Positions 16,118 through 24,629 of a DNA stretch of 64,000 nucleotides are shown here, piece after piece. Position numbers and translations under genes: made by a program. The first letter of the stretch is position 1. Each line of letters starts with the position of its first letter. The notes beneath the pieces were generated by a model. The model was not told the DNA's origin, did no database searches, and worked only from the letters and a program-made list of their open reading frames with translations. The stretch comes from Kribbella monticola (lineage in GTDB: Bacteria; Actinomycetota; Actinomycetes; Propionibacteriales; Kribbellaceae), in the NCBI RefSeq assembly GCF_003261635.1, contig NZ_QFXK01000037.1, positions 49,213-113,212 on the forward strand. Reading direction: 5' to 3'.

Positions 16118-16703
16118 GCAGTCTTCGCATCCGCGCAGCGTGCGGGCGAAGGATTCGGTGCTCGCGGCAACGAAAGAGTTGCTCGACGAAGGTGGGCTCG
16201 GGGCGGCGACGGTTGACGCGATCAGTGCGCGCTCCGGGGTGAGCAAAGCGACGATCTACAAGCATTGGCCGTGCCGGACGGCGATCGCGGCCGAGGCGTT
16301 CGGGCGGCGGATGGCGGACTCGATCCCGTTGCCGAACGAGGGCAACGTGGTCGACGATCTCACCGAGCAGGTGCGCCGGGTGAGCAAGTTCTACGCCGGG
16401 CCGAACGGCAGGGTCTTCGCCCAGTTGCTGGCGGCAAGCGTCACCGACGAGGCGGCCGCGCCGTACTTCCGCGAGTTCTTCCTCGACGCCCGCCGCGCCA
16501 ACGTCGCCGAACTCTGGGAACGAGCCCTGCGCCGCGGCGAGGTCAACCCGGCCATCTCGGCCGGCACCGCCACCGACCTCCTCTTCGGCCCGCTCATCTT
16601 CCGGCTGCTGACCGGGCACGCCCCGCTGACCGAGCAGCAGGCGGAGGCAATCGCCACGGCCGCCCTCCACGGCCTCCTCAAAGCCAACCCTGCAGACGAC
16701 TAG
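16110..16703 (+). CDS. TetR-family regulator, third gene of AKR operon
   Basis: The 197-residue protein starts with a TetR HTH (SVLAATKELLDEGGLGAATVDAISARSGVSKATIYKHWPCRTAIA) and ends in a TetR_C-type domain (TATDLLFGPLIFRLLTGHAPLT). It overlaps the SDR by 8 nt, so it is co-expressed with its probable targets. The dyad at 14402-14416 is a plausible binding site. It is convergent with the GntR gene, 8 bp away. Confidence 0.88.
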   Translation: MLEQSSHPRSVRAKDSVLAATKELLDEGGLGAATVDAISARSGVSKATIYKHWPCRTAIAAEAFGRRMADSIPLPNEGNVVDDLTEQVRRVSKFYAGPNGRVFAQLLAASVTDEAAAPYFREFFLDARRANVAELWERALRRGEVNPAISAGTATDLLFGPLIFRLLTGHAPLTEQQAEAIATAALHGLLKANPADD

Positions 16704-16711
16704 TTGACCGG

Positions 16712-17398
16712 CTACTGATCCTGGGGGCCGGCCCAGAGGCCTCGGACGTGGCCTATGTGGCGGCGCATGAGGTGTTCGGCGCCGGCGGCGTCGCGGGCTT
16801 CGATGAGCTCCATCAGTTCGTGGTGTTCGGCGGCTGATTGGCCCAGGCGTCCGCTTTCCACCAGCGGGGTGAGGCCTAGTAGGCGGGTTTGGGACCGGAG
16901 GTCTGAGACGACGTCGACGAGGCGGCGGTTGCCGCTGTAGGCGAGCAGCGTGACGTGAAAGACCCGGTCCGCCTCGATGTAGTCGATCAGGTTGCCGGCC
17001 TCGGCAGCGACGACGATGTCCTGGGCGAGGGTGCGCAGGTGGGGGAAGTCGCCGGCGGGGATCACCGGTACGACGTCGCGGATCGTCGGTGGTTCGATCA
17101 GCTGCCGCAGCGCGGCCAGGTCGTCGAGGTCCTCGTCGGACACCTCGGTGACGCGGAAGCCCTTGTTCCGCAGCGAGATGACCAGGCCTTCGCGGACGAG
17201 ATCGAGCATCGCCTCGCGGACCGGCGTCGCGGAGACGCCGAACCGGGCGCCGAGCGTCGGCGCGGAGTACACCTGCCCTGGTTCCAGCTCGCCGGAGATC
17301 ACCGCCGCCCGCAGCGCGTTCGCCACACTGTCCCGCAAACTCTCCCGCTGCTCCAACGGCCGCACACTCGGCTGCACCCCAATCGACTGCGCCCCCAT
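16712..17398 (-). CDS. GntR-family regulator, FadR/FCD subfamily
   Basis: The 228-residue protein has an N-terminal winged HTH (SLRDSVANALRAAVISGELEPGQVYSAPTLGARFGVSATPVREAMLDLVREGLV) and an FCD all-helical domain with metal-ligand residues in EADRVFHVTLLAYSGN and AEHHELMELIEARD. ATG 17398 has GGGAGG upstream; the open frame extends further but is low in complexity there. FCD regulators usually sense organic acids. The regulon is unclear: the next minus-strand gene upstream (17640) is 241 bp away. Confidence 0.88.
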   Translation of the reverse strand: MGAQSIGVQPSVRPLEQRESLRDSVANALRAAVISGELEPGQVYSAPTLGARFGVSATPVREAMLDLVREGLVISLRNKGFRVTEVSDEDLDDLAALRQLIEPPTIRDVVPVIPAGDFPHLRTLAQDIVVAAEAGNLIDYIEADRVFHVTLLAYSGNRRLVDVVSDLRSQTRLLGLTPLVESGRLGQSAAEHHELMELIEARDAAGAEHLMRRHIGHVRGLWAGPQDQ

Positions 17399-17523
17399 CC
17401 CGTCACCTCCCTCGCTCGAACCGTCCGTGGGACCACATTCTGATCCACCCCGCCACCACAACCACCAACGCCCTGCCGCTCCCCCCGATCGCCGCCGAAC
17501 GAACGCCCACCAACCCGATCCGC

Positions 17524-17601
17524 CCAACTTGGACACCACCTAGCAAACGCAGATCAACCCGCCCAGCTCCGACACCCCCAGTAAATGCAGGTCAACCCGT
17601 C
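17524..17601. repeat. two degenerate 39-bp direct repeats in an otherwise empty gap
   Basis: Positions 17524-17562 and 17563-17601 are tandem copies about 80% identical, sharing CC(A/G)-rich starts and the end GCAG(A/G)TCAACCCG. A more decayed third copy may follow. The gap 17399-17639 contains no other recognisable element apart from the GntR promoter side. The repeats could be a relic or a protein-binding array. Confidence 0.5.
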
Positions 17602-17639
17602 CGGGCCGGCACCACCGGGCAAAAGCCGGAGCGACTCGA

Positions 17640-18926
17640 TCAGCCCGGGCGGACTCCGCCGCCGGTTGAGCGGACCAGGTCGAGCAGATGGGTGAAGACT
17701 CGGTCGGAGCCGATGCCGTCGTGTTCGTACTCGTTGGTGACCCAGGCCTGCAGGTTGCCGACGCGGGCGGCCGTCTCCAACTGCAGACCGGAGTCGACGT
17801 ACATGTCGTCGTAGTACACCGCCGCCGCCACCGGAACCTCGTTCGCCGCGAGCCGGTCCAAGTCGTACAAAGAACTCCACCGGGGACGCGAGGCCAACAG
17901 TTCGACAGCTGCCCGGAACGGCCGTAGTACGCGGATCTCCTCGAACATCCACGGGTACATCATTTCGCCGGTGAACAGCAGCGGCCGGGCCGTCTCCGCG
18001 AACTGTGGTCGCGCCGACCGTTCCCGCTCGGCCGCCCAACCAGTTGCCCCCTCCCCCGACCCATAGCAAGCCTCCTGCAGCACAGCGAACAACGGCCCAT
18101 CGCTGTACGACGAACGCACCATCACCTGGCTCAGGAACGTCTCGGACAACTCATCTCCCGAGAACGCCTCGTCGACGAGCCAATGCATCCGCTCGTACCC
18201 CGGCTTCATGCCGAAATCGATCCCGAGCGACTGCAAGCGTCGTACGGTGAGCAGGTCGCCGTCCGGCAGGCGTACCTCGCCTGCCGCGAGGCGGTCCGCG
18301 ATCGCCGCGACGCGCTGCTCGTCGTGCGGATACCGCCGGTAGTACTCCCGGTTCTTCGCCTCGACCCGCGGATACGTACGCCGGTAGACCTCGGAGGCGT
18401 CCGGCTCGACCGAAGCCAGGCCGCCCGTGACATAACAGGCCGTCAAACCCTCAGGAGCCCTCGACAAGTAGGCCAGCGTGATGAACCCACCGAAGCTCTG
18501 GCCGAGCGTCGACCACTTCACCCCACCGAATACCGTCTTCCGCAGATGCTCGGCGTCGGCCACGATCGAGTCGGCACGGAAGTGCGCGAGATAATCCGCC
18601 GCCTCGCCAGCCGTGTCGAAAGACTCCATCCGGCGCCCGTCGACCGGCGTACTGCGGCCCGTGCCGCGCTGGTCGAGCAGGACCACCCGATAGGTCTTCA
18701 ACGCCTGCCCGATCCAGCCCTTCGCGTCGATCGGCCGAGGTGACTTGCCTCCCGGTCCGCCCTGCAGGAACACCAGACACGGCAGGTCCTCGTCCCGGCG
18801 CACCGGATCGACCAACTCCCGCGCGAACACGCTGATCCGCTCGGAGCCATCCGGATCCGACCAGTCGAGCGGCACCGAGATCTCGTGCTCACGGACGTGC
18901 ATGCCGGGGATCGTGTACGTCGTCAT
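17640..18926 (-). CDS. prolyl aminopeptidase-like alpha/beta hydrolase (peptidase family S33)
   Basis: The 428-residue protein fits the large S33 proline iminopeptidase type: oxyanion motif LQGGPGGKSPR, RVVLLDQRGTGRST, nucleophile elbow STLGQSFGGF, catalytic Asp in AAVYYDDMYVD and His in TNEYEHDGIG. These enzymes release N-terminal proline from peptides. No signal peptide is visible, so it is cytoplasmic. The gene stands alone; the 175-bp gap to the right holds the Pnkp terminator and no gene. Confidence 0.85.
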   Translation of the reverse strand: MTTYTIPGMHVREHEISVPLDWSDPDGSERISVFARELVDPVRRDEDLPCLVFLQGGPGGKSPRPIDAKGWIGQALKTYRVVLLDQRGTGRSTPVDGRRMESFDTAGEAADYLAHFRADSIVADAEHLRKTVFGGVKWSTLGQSFGGFITLAYLSRAPEGLTACYVTGGLASVEPDASEVYRRTYPRVEAKNREYYRRYPHDEQRVAAIADRLAAGEVRLPDGDLLTVRRLQSLGIDFGMKPGYERMHWLVDEAFSGDELSETFLSQVMVRSSYSDGPLFAVLQEACYGSGEGATGWAAERERSARPQFAETARPLLFTGEMMYPWMFEEIRVLRPFRAAVELLASRPRWSSLYDLDRLAANEVPVAAAVYYDDMYVDSGLQLETAARVGNLQAWVTNEYEHDGIGSDRVFTHLLDLVRSTGGGVRPG

Positions 18927-19068
18927 ACGCTCGCCTTCCGCTCCGGTTGCGCCGATGCCAGTTCCGCTCCAGTACCGTGTGACATTGCACTGACCCTAAG
19001 ACGCTCATCCGGTTACCGCCAGGCATTACCGGAAGTTGTCCGAAGGCTGACCATGAGGGACTGGGCAG

Positions 19069-19098
19069 CCTGCCGCCCGCTCAGTGGCAGGCGGCAGG
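19069..19098 (-). terminator. hairpin after the Pnkp gene
   Basis: CCTGCCGCC (19069-19077) and GGCGGCAGG (19090-19098) form a perfect 9-bp stem with a 12-nt loop, 4 nt beyond the pnkp stop on the minus strand. Confidence 0.6.
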
Positions 19099-19101
19099 TG
19101 G

Positions 19102-21717
19102 TCAGAGGCGTGGGTCTACCGGTTCGGACTCCAGGGCCAGGACGGCGAAGACGGTTTCGTGGATGCGCCAGAGAGGTTCGCCACGGGCGGCTCGGTTCAG
19201 CGATTCGAGGCCCAGGGCGTACTCGCGGAGCGCCATCGAGCGTTTGTGGCCGAGGTTGCGGTTGCGGAGGCGGTCGAAGTTGGCCGGCTCGGTGTAGTCC
19301 GGGCCGTAGATGATGCGCAGGTACTCCCGGCCGCGGACCTTGAGCCCCGGTTGCGCGAGGCCCTTCTTCGTGCGGACCAGGTTCGCGGCCGGCTTCACCA
19401 CCATTCCTTCACCACCCGCGGCCGTGAGTTCCTCCCACCACGCGATCCCCGCCTCCCACGAATCGAGGTCGACGAACAGGCGCCGGGTCGCAGTGACCAA
19501 CGCCGGACCGGCCGCGACGAGTCGGTCCGCGATCGCCAGATGCCAGGCGTGCGGCTTCTCCTCGTACGTCGTTCCTTCGGACGCGAGCACCTGGAACGGC
19601 GCGATTCGTACTCCGTCGAGTCCCTCGGTCGGCCAGCAGTACCGTCGATAGGCAGCGCTGAAGAGTTCGGCATTCACCGTACGGCGTTGCGTCCGGGCGA
19701 GCAGGTCGCCGACGTCGAGCCCAGCCGCTACGGCTGATTCCAGGCCGACCATTGCCGCAGGCAACGAAGTACGGGCTGCCGCGCCGACTGCGGCGTACTG
19801 GTTCTTGAGGAGTTCGATCGCCTTGGCGCTCCAGGGCAGGAGTTCGGCGTCGAGCAGCAGCCAGGAGGTGTCGAGTTCGTCGAAGAGCCCGGCCTCGGAG
19901 GCGACCGCTCGCAGGCGCAGGAGCAGTTCGTCGGTCAACGTGGTGTCGAAGAACGAACGGCCGGTACGGGTGTGGACCGCACCCCGCCCAGCAAGACCGA
20001 ATCGCTTCTCCGCGACGTCGTCGTCCCGGGTCAGCAAGACGACGGCTCGCGAACCCATGTGCTTCTCCTCGCACACCAGTTCGGTCACGCCCTCTGCCTT
20101 GTACGCCTCGAAGGCCTGTACCGGATGCTCCAGCACGCCAGGGATCGGCGACGTGGCGACGGGGCTCATGGTCGGCGGCAGATACAGCAGGAAGCGCGGA
20201 TCGATCGCGAACCGGCTCATCACTTCCAGCGCGGCACCGGCCTGCTCCGCGCGAATGCTCAACCGCCCGTGCGTCGCGGTCTCGATCACCCGGCGACCGG
20301 TGACATCGGTGATGTCCAGTACGTCGGGCTCGCGGCCGGGAGCGGTTGCCGTGTGCAACGGCTTCGCCGGCTCGTAGTACTGCTCGATGGCTTCGACCGA
20401 GACCAGTTCGCGCTCGGGGTAACGCAGGGCGGTCAGCGAGCCGCCGAAGACGCAGCCGGTGTCCAGGCAGATGGTGTTGTTGATCCACTCCGGGACGGGC
20501 GTCGGGGTGTGGCCGTAGACGACCATCGCGCGACCGCGGTAGTCGTTGGCCCACGGGTATCGCACCGGCAGGCCGAACTCATCGGTCTCCCCCGTCGTCT
20601 CGCCGTACAGGCAGAACGCCCGGACACGGCCGGAGGTGCGACCGTGCATCCGCTCGACCAGGCCCGCGTGTGACACGACGAGGTTGCCGCCGTCGAGGAC
20701 GTAGTGTGAGATCAGGCCGTCGATGAACTTCTCGACGTCCGCGCGGAACTCCGCCGGCTCGGCGGCGAGCTGCGCCAGCGATTCCTCCAGACCGTGACTG
20801 AGCTTGACCTTCTTGCCCCGCAGGGCTTTGAGCAGCTTGTCCTCATGGTTGCCGGGCACACAGAAAGCGTTGCCCGAAGCAACCATCCCCATCACCAAGC
20901 GCAGCACCCCGGGCGTATCCGGGCCCCGATCCACCAGATCCCCGACAAACACCACCCGCCGCGCCGGATCGCCGGCCGGTTCCGCCTCCGGCTCCGCGCC
21001 GGCCACAGAAGCGGCCCCCGGATCGCCTGCCGGTTCCGCTCCCGCCCGACTCCCACCGTACGCGGCATCGATCGGTCGTCCGTCGGCATCGCGGGTGATG
21101 GTGTAGCCCAGCCGGCCCAGCAGCTGTTCGAGCTCGGCGCGGCAGCCGTGGACGTCGCCGATGATGTCGAAGGGGCCGGTCTGGTCGGTGAGGTCGTTGA
21201 ACAGCCGGGTGCGTTCGATGCTGACGGCATCGATCGCCTCGACGCTGTCGAGGACATGGACGCTGCGGAAGCCTTCCCGCTTCAGGTTCCGCAGCCCGCG
21301 CCGAAGCTGCTGGCGCTGCCGTTGGACGACCTGTGGGCCGAACTGGCGATCCGGCCGCAGGGCGTTGCGGTCGATCGCCACCCGCTCGGGTACGTCGAGC
21401 ACGATGGCGACCGGCAGTACGTCGTACTCGCGGGCCAGGGCGACCAGTTGCTTGCGCGATTCCGGTTGCACGCTGGTCGCGTCGATCACCGTGAGCCGCC
21501 CCGCCGCGAGCCGCTTGGCAGCGATGAAGTTCAGTACTTCGAACGCGTCCTTGCTGGCGGCCTGGTCGTTCTCGTCGTCCGAGACGAGGCCGCGGCAGAA
21601 GTCGCTCGAGATCACCTCGGTGCCGAGGAAGTGCTTGCGCGCGAAGCTCGACTTGCCCGAGCCGCTCACGCCGATCAGGACGACCAGGCTCAGCGCGGGG
21701 ATGCCGATGCGGTCCAT
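19102..21717 (-). CDS. pnkp: bacterial polynucleotide kinase-phosphatase-ligase (Pnkp), RNA repair
   Basis: The 871-residue protein has the three modules of bacterial Pnkp and almost the length of the Clostridium thermocellum enzyme. The N-terminal 5'-kinase has P-loop GVSGSGKSS at residues 16-24. The metallophosphatase (about 180-440) has GDVHGC, GDLVDRG, GNHED and YGHTP. The ligase/adenylyltransferase (about 480-871) has nucleophile Lys552 in EEKHMGSR. A low-complexity Ala/Glu/Gly/Pro insertion (about 223-252) interrupts the phosphatase between the first two metal motifs. It heals the ends of cleaved RNA and seals with Hen1. Start ATG 21717 overlaps the hen1 stop by one base (TGATG), so the two are coupled. 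Confidence 0.95.
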   Translation of the reverse strand: MDRIGIPALSLVVLIGVSGSGKSSFARKHFLGTEVISSDFCRGLVSDDENDQAASKDAFEVLNFIAAKRLAAGRLTVIDATSVQPESRKQLVALAREYDVLPVAIVLDVPERVAIDRNALRPDRQFGPQVVQRQRQQLRRGLRNLKREGFRSVHVLDSVEAIDAVSIERTRLFNDLTDQTGPFDIIGDVHGCRAELEQLLGRLGYTITRDADGRPIDAAYGGSRAGAEPAGDPGAASVAGAEPEAEPAGDPARRVVFVGDLVDRGPDTPGVLRLVMGMVASGNAFCVPGNHEDKLLKALRGKKVKLSHGLEESLAQLAAEPAEFRADVEKFIDGLISHYVLDGGNLVVSHAGLVERMHGRTSGRVRAFCLYGETTGETDEFGLPVRYPWANDYRGRAMVVYGHTPTPVPEWINNTICLDTGCVFGGSLTALRYPERELVSVEAIEQYYEPAKPLHTATAPGREPDVLDITDVTGRRVIETATHGRLSIRAEQAGAALEVMSRFAIDPRFLLYLPPTMSPVATSPIPGVLEHPVQAFEAYKAEGVTELVCEEKHMGSRAVVLLTRDDDVAEKRFGLAGRGAVHTRTGRSFFDTTLTDELLLRLRAVASEAGLFDELDTSWLLLDAELLPWSAKAIELLKNQYAAVGAAARTSLPAAMVGLESAVAAGLDVGDLLARTQRRTVNAELFSAAYRRYCWPTEGLDGVRIAPFQVLASEGTTYEEKPHAWHLAIADRLVAAGPALVTATRRLFVDLDSWEAGIAWWEELTAAGGEGMVVKPAANLVRTKKGLAQPGLKVRGREYLRIIYGPDYTEPANFDRLRNRNLGHKRSMALREYALGLESLNRAARGEPLWRIHETVFAVLALESEPVDPRL

Positions 21718-23165
21718 CAGACGGCCTCCTTCAGGCGGAACAGGGCGAGCTGGGTCGGCGGGCCCACCTCGGGGTCGTCGGGTCCGACCGGGCGGAACGA
21801 CACGTCGTACCCGTAAGCCGCGCAGACCGACGTGGCCCAGTCCTGGAACTCGGCGCGGGTCCATTCGAACCGGTGATCCGGGTGGCGGAAGGCGCCGGCC
21901 GGCAAGGTCTCGAAGCGCACGTTGTGCTCGGAGTTCGGTGTGGTGACGACGACGTTGCCCGGCCGGGCCGCGCCGAAGACCGCGTGGGCGAGAGCGGGCA
22001 GGCGTGGCGGGTCGACGTGCTCGATCACCTCCATCAGTACGGCGGCGTCGAGGTCGGCCAAGCGCGCGTCGGCGTACGTGACGGAGGACTGGAACAGCCG
22101 TAGGCGCTCACGTTTGCGGTCGGACATCTCGTCCACGTGCAGGCGGCGCTCGGCGTACGTGAGTGCTCGCGCGGAAACGTCCGTGGCCACGACCTCGGTG
22201 AACGACGAGTCCTTCAGCAGTTGGGCAACCAGCACTCCCTCGCCGCACCCGAGATCCGCGACCCGCCGCGCCCCGATCTCGCGCAGCAGCTCGACAACCG
22301 CAGTACGCCGCTGCACCGCCAGCGAAACCGGCTGCTCCGAATCGCCGGCGAGGTCGTCACCTACTTCCGCTATGGGCTCGTCGGGAGACGTCTCGACCTC
22401 GACGCCGTCCGATTCGACGAGGCGGTCCAGGGCCTCCAGGGCGGAGTCGGTCAAGCGTTTGCGATGGGCCAGGTAGCGCCGCGAGATCAGCTCGCGATCC
22501 GGGTGGGCGCCGAGCCATCCCTCACCGGCGCGGACCAGTTTGTCGACCTCGTCGGATCCGACCCAGTAGTGCTTCGCGTCGTCGAGCACCGGCAGCATCA
22601 CGTAGAGGTGGTGCAGCGCGTCGGCGAGCCGGAGCTCACCACGCAGCCGCAGATCGACGTACCGCGAATCTCCCCACGCCGGGATCTCGGGGTCGAGCGG
22701 CACCGGCTGGGCGTCGACCGACCAGCCGAGAGGGCTGAACAGCCGCTCGGCCATCGTCGCACCACCGCGACACGGCAGCGCCGGCACGTGGATGTCCAGC
22801 AGGATCGGCCGGGTGGTGAGCTCGGGACGCGCGTCGCAGCGGCCGATCATCGCAGTACGGAAGAGTTTGCCGACCGCGACGGCGAGCAGGCTGGACGCGG
22901 CGTACGGGCGGTCGTTCACGTACTGCCCGAGGGTGAAGCCCTCGGCGGCGCGGCCTCTGCCGGAGCGGACCAGAGCGATCGGATCGACCTCGAGCAGTAC
23001 GGCGACCGTGCATCGCTCGTCGGTCGCCTCGGGGTAGAACACGTGGACCGTGCCACCGGCCACCTCCATCGACTGCGGTCGCGCCGGATTCTTGTGCAGC
23101 AGGAATCCGAGGTCGGTCGCAGGGGCGCCGAGGCCGGCCGAGGTGGTACCGATCGTCAGGAACAC
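21717..23165 (-). CDS. hen1: bacterial Hen1 3'-terminal RNA ribose 2'-O-methyltransferase
   Basis: The 482-residue protein combines the bacterial Hen1 N-terminal domain (about 1-250: LGFLLHKNPARPQSMEVAGG, VNDRPYAASSLLAVAVG) with a C-terminal methyltransferase (AdoMet loop VADLGCGEGVLVAQLL; metal site LMEVIEHVDPPRL with E-x-x-E-H; HRFEWTRAEFQDWA). It methylates the 2'-OH of the 3'-terminal nucleotide before Pnkp ligates the RNA, protecting it from renewed cleavage. The start is GTG 23165; a nearby ATG is out of frame. It is the promoter-proximal gene of a two-gene repair operon. Confidence 0.95.
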   Translation of the reverse strand: MFLTIGTTSAGLGAPATDLGFLLHKNPARPQSMEVAGGTVHVFYPEATDERCTVAVLLEVDPIALVRSGRGRAAEGFTLGQYVNDRPYAASSLLAVAVGKLFRTAMIGRCDARPELTTRPILLDIHVPALPCRGGATMAERLFSPLGWSVDAQPVPLDPEIPAWGDSRYVDLRLRGELRLADALHHLYVMLPVLDDAKHYWVGSDEVDKLVRAGEGWLGAHPDRELISRRYLAHRKRLTDSALEALDRLVESDGVEVETSPDEPIAEVGDDLAGDSEQPVSLAVQRRTAVVELLREIGARRVADLGCGEGVLVAQLLKDSSFTEVVATDVSARALTYAERRLHVDEMSDRKRERLRLFQSSVTYADARLADLDAAVLMEVIEHVDPPRLPALAHAVFGAARPGNVVVTTPNSEHNVRFETLPAGAFRHPDHRFEWTRAEFQDWATSVCAAYGYDVSFRPVGPDDPEVGPPTQLALFRLKEAV

Positions 23166-23382
23166 GTCCGCATTCGATCACGCCTGCCGTCCAACGGCTC
23201 GTCATTTGATCTGCGGCCGGACGCCGAGACACGCGGCGAGAGGTCTGGCGCGCGAGCGGATTTGGTTCTAGCTTGTTTTGCAGCAGAAAAGTCGCTACAG
23301 ACCGTCCTTCCCCGCTGACAGTCCGTACCGGTCCCCGGTTTGTGGCGAAGCCATCCCACCACGCCGACACGGGGAAAGGACC

Positions 23383-23484
23383 ATGGCATCTCCCTCAGGC
23401 CAACCCAAGGCCGACCAGCCCAACCCAGTACTCACCACCAGGACCGCAGCGCACCTCGCCCGCAGCAGAGGGGCCCGCCGGTGA
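23383..23484 (+). CDS. 33-residue small ORF coupled to the following gene
   Basis: ATG 23383 has an excellent ribosome binding site (GGGGAAAGGA, 23371-23380). The 33-residue frame (MASPSGQPKADQPNPVLTTR then AAHLARSRGARR) ends in TGA overlapping the next start as GTGA. The peptide is basic at its end and has no recognised family. The overlap suggests it serves mainly as a coupled leader for the conserved small protein, since that gene's own ribosome binding site is weak. It is absent from the paralogous locus at 30923. Confidence 0.55.
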   Translation: MASPSGQPKADQPNPVLTTRTAAHLARSRGARR

Positions 23485-23801
23485 AACCCCAGACCTTCGA
23501 ACTCGTTCGGTACGCCGACGTCAGCGGAGTCTCCGGCACCGGGACAGTGGCCGAAGGATGCGTCTTCACCGACGGATCGGTCGCCCTGCGCTGGCACGGC
23601 CAGAACCCCTCGACGGCGGTCTGGCCGGACCTCGACTCCATCCTCGCCGTCCACGGCCACTGCGGCGCCACCGTCGTGCGCTGGCTGGACGTCTCCGAGA
23701 TGGAGACCGTCCCGGGCACGGACCTCCTGCCGGGCGAGGTCTCGCACATCCTCGCCACCGGCCGGCACACACACCATCCACCGGTGGTCGCCACAGCCTG
23801 A
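23481..23801 (+). CDS. small conserved protein of unknown function, copy A
   Basis: This 106-residue protein starts at GTG 23481 and contains a conserved core PQTFELVRYADVSGVSGTG, then VAEGCVFTDGSVALRW, TAVWPDLDSILAVHGH and GATVVRWL. The pattern suggests a compact beta-rich domain. Its first 69 residues are 58/69 (84%) identical to the protein at 30923-31270, while the C-termini are unrelated. I recall similar proteins in actinobacteria and their phages, but I do not know a function. It is translationally coupled to a 33-residue ORF and lies beside the RNA repair operon, divergently transcribed. Confidence 0.75.
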   Translation: MKPQTFELVRYADVSGVSGTGTVAEGCVFTDGSVALRWHGQNPSTAVWPDLDSILAVHGHCGATVVRWLDVSEMETVPGTDLLPGEVSHILATGRHTHHPPVVATA

Positions 23802-23886
23802 CAGCCCGTACTACGTGCCGCGCGCCGCTCGAGTTGGCGCCGGGTGACGACTCAGGAGTTGCTGCCGGCCAGCCTCTTGAGGTCGG

Positions 23887-24537
23887 TCAGGAGTTGATTC
23901 CGGTCAGGGCGAAGAATTCCTGGCGGGAGCTCGGGTTGTCGCGGAGCATGCCGTGCAGGGACGACGTGACCGTCAGGGCACCCGCGGCACGGACGCCGCG
24001 CAGCGACATGCAGAGGTGCTCGGCTTCGATCACGACGCCGACGCCCTTCGGCGCAAGCTGGCCCTGAAGCCAGTCGGCGACCTGCTTGGTGAGCCGCTCC
24101 TGCACCTGGAGGTCGCGCGCGAAGAGTTCGACGACGCGGGCCAGTTTGGACAGCCCGAGGATGCGGTCACCCGGCAGGTAGCCGACGTGCGCGACGCCCT
24201 GGAACGGCAGCATGTGGTGCTCGCAGAGCGACTGCACGGGGATGTTCCGAGCCAGCACGAGCTCGTCGTACCCCTCGTCGTTGGGGAACGTGGTCAGCTC
24301 GAACTCCCGCGGCGTCAGCATCTCGGCGTACGCGTGCGCCACCCGGCGCGGCGTATCGGCCAGGTGCACGCTGTGCGGATCGCGACCGAGCGCCGTCAGC
24401 AGATCCGCGACGGCGCGTTCGGCCGCCGGAAGGTCGATCTCGGCGCGTCCTGCCACCACGTGCAGCGGCACCACCGCATCGGGCAGGCCGACCACCTCGT
24501 CGGTGAACGGCTCCGCCTCTGACCGGATCATCGTCAT
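23887..24537 (-). CDS. folE: GTP cyclohydrolase I
   Basis: The 216-residue protein has the FolE signatures: zinc Cys in VQSLCEHHMLPF, GVAHVGYLPGDRILGLSKLARVVE, RLTKQVADWL and the second zinc Cys with the GTP-binding region in EAEHLCMSLRGV. It converts GTP to dihydroneopterin triphosphate at the head of folate or other pteridine synthesis. In many actinobacteria folE lies with ftsH and folP; here it is alone and divergent from a SufR-like regulator, which hints at a separate pteridine or queuosine-type role. Confidence 0.93.
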   Translation of the reverse strand: MTMIRSEAEPFTDEVVGLPDAVVPLHVVAGRAEIDLPAAERAVADLLTALGRDPHSVHLADTPRRVAHAYAEMLTPREFELTTFPNDEGYDELVLARNIPVQSLCEHHMLPFQGVAHVGYLPGDRILGLSKLARVVELFARDLQVQERLTKQVADWLQGQLAPKGVGVVIEAEHLCMSLRGVRAAGALTVTSSLHGMLRDNPSSRQEFFALTGINS

Positions 24538-24629
24538 CTGCGCTCCTCACAGCGTCAGTCAGGCTGAGCCGCCTACGGTAGGACCCCGCCAGCTATTCCG
24601 TCAACGAGAGTTGTCGATACAATACCTCG

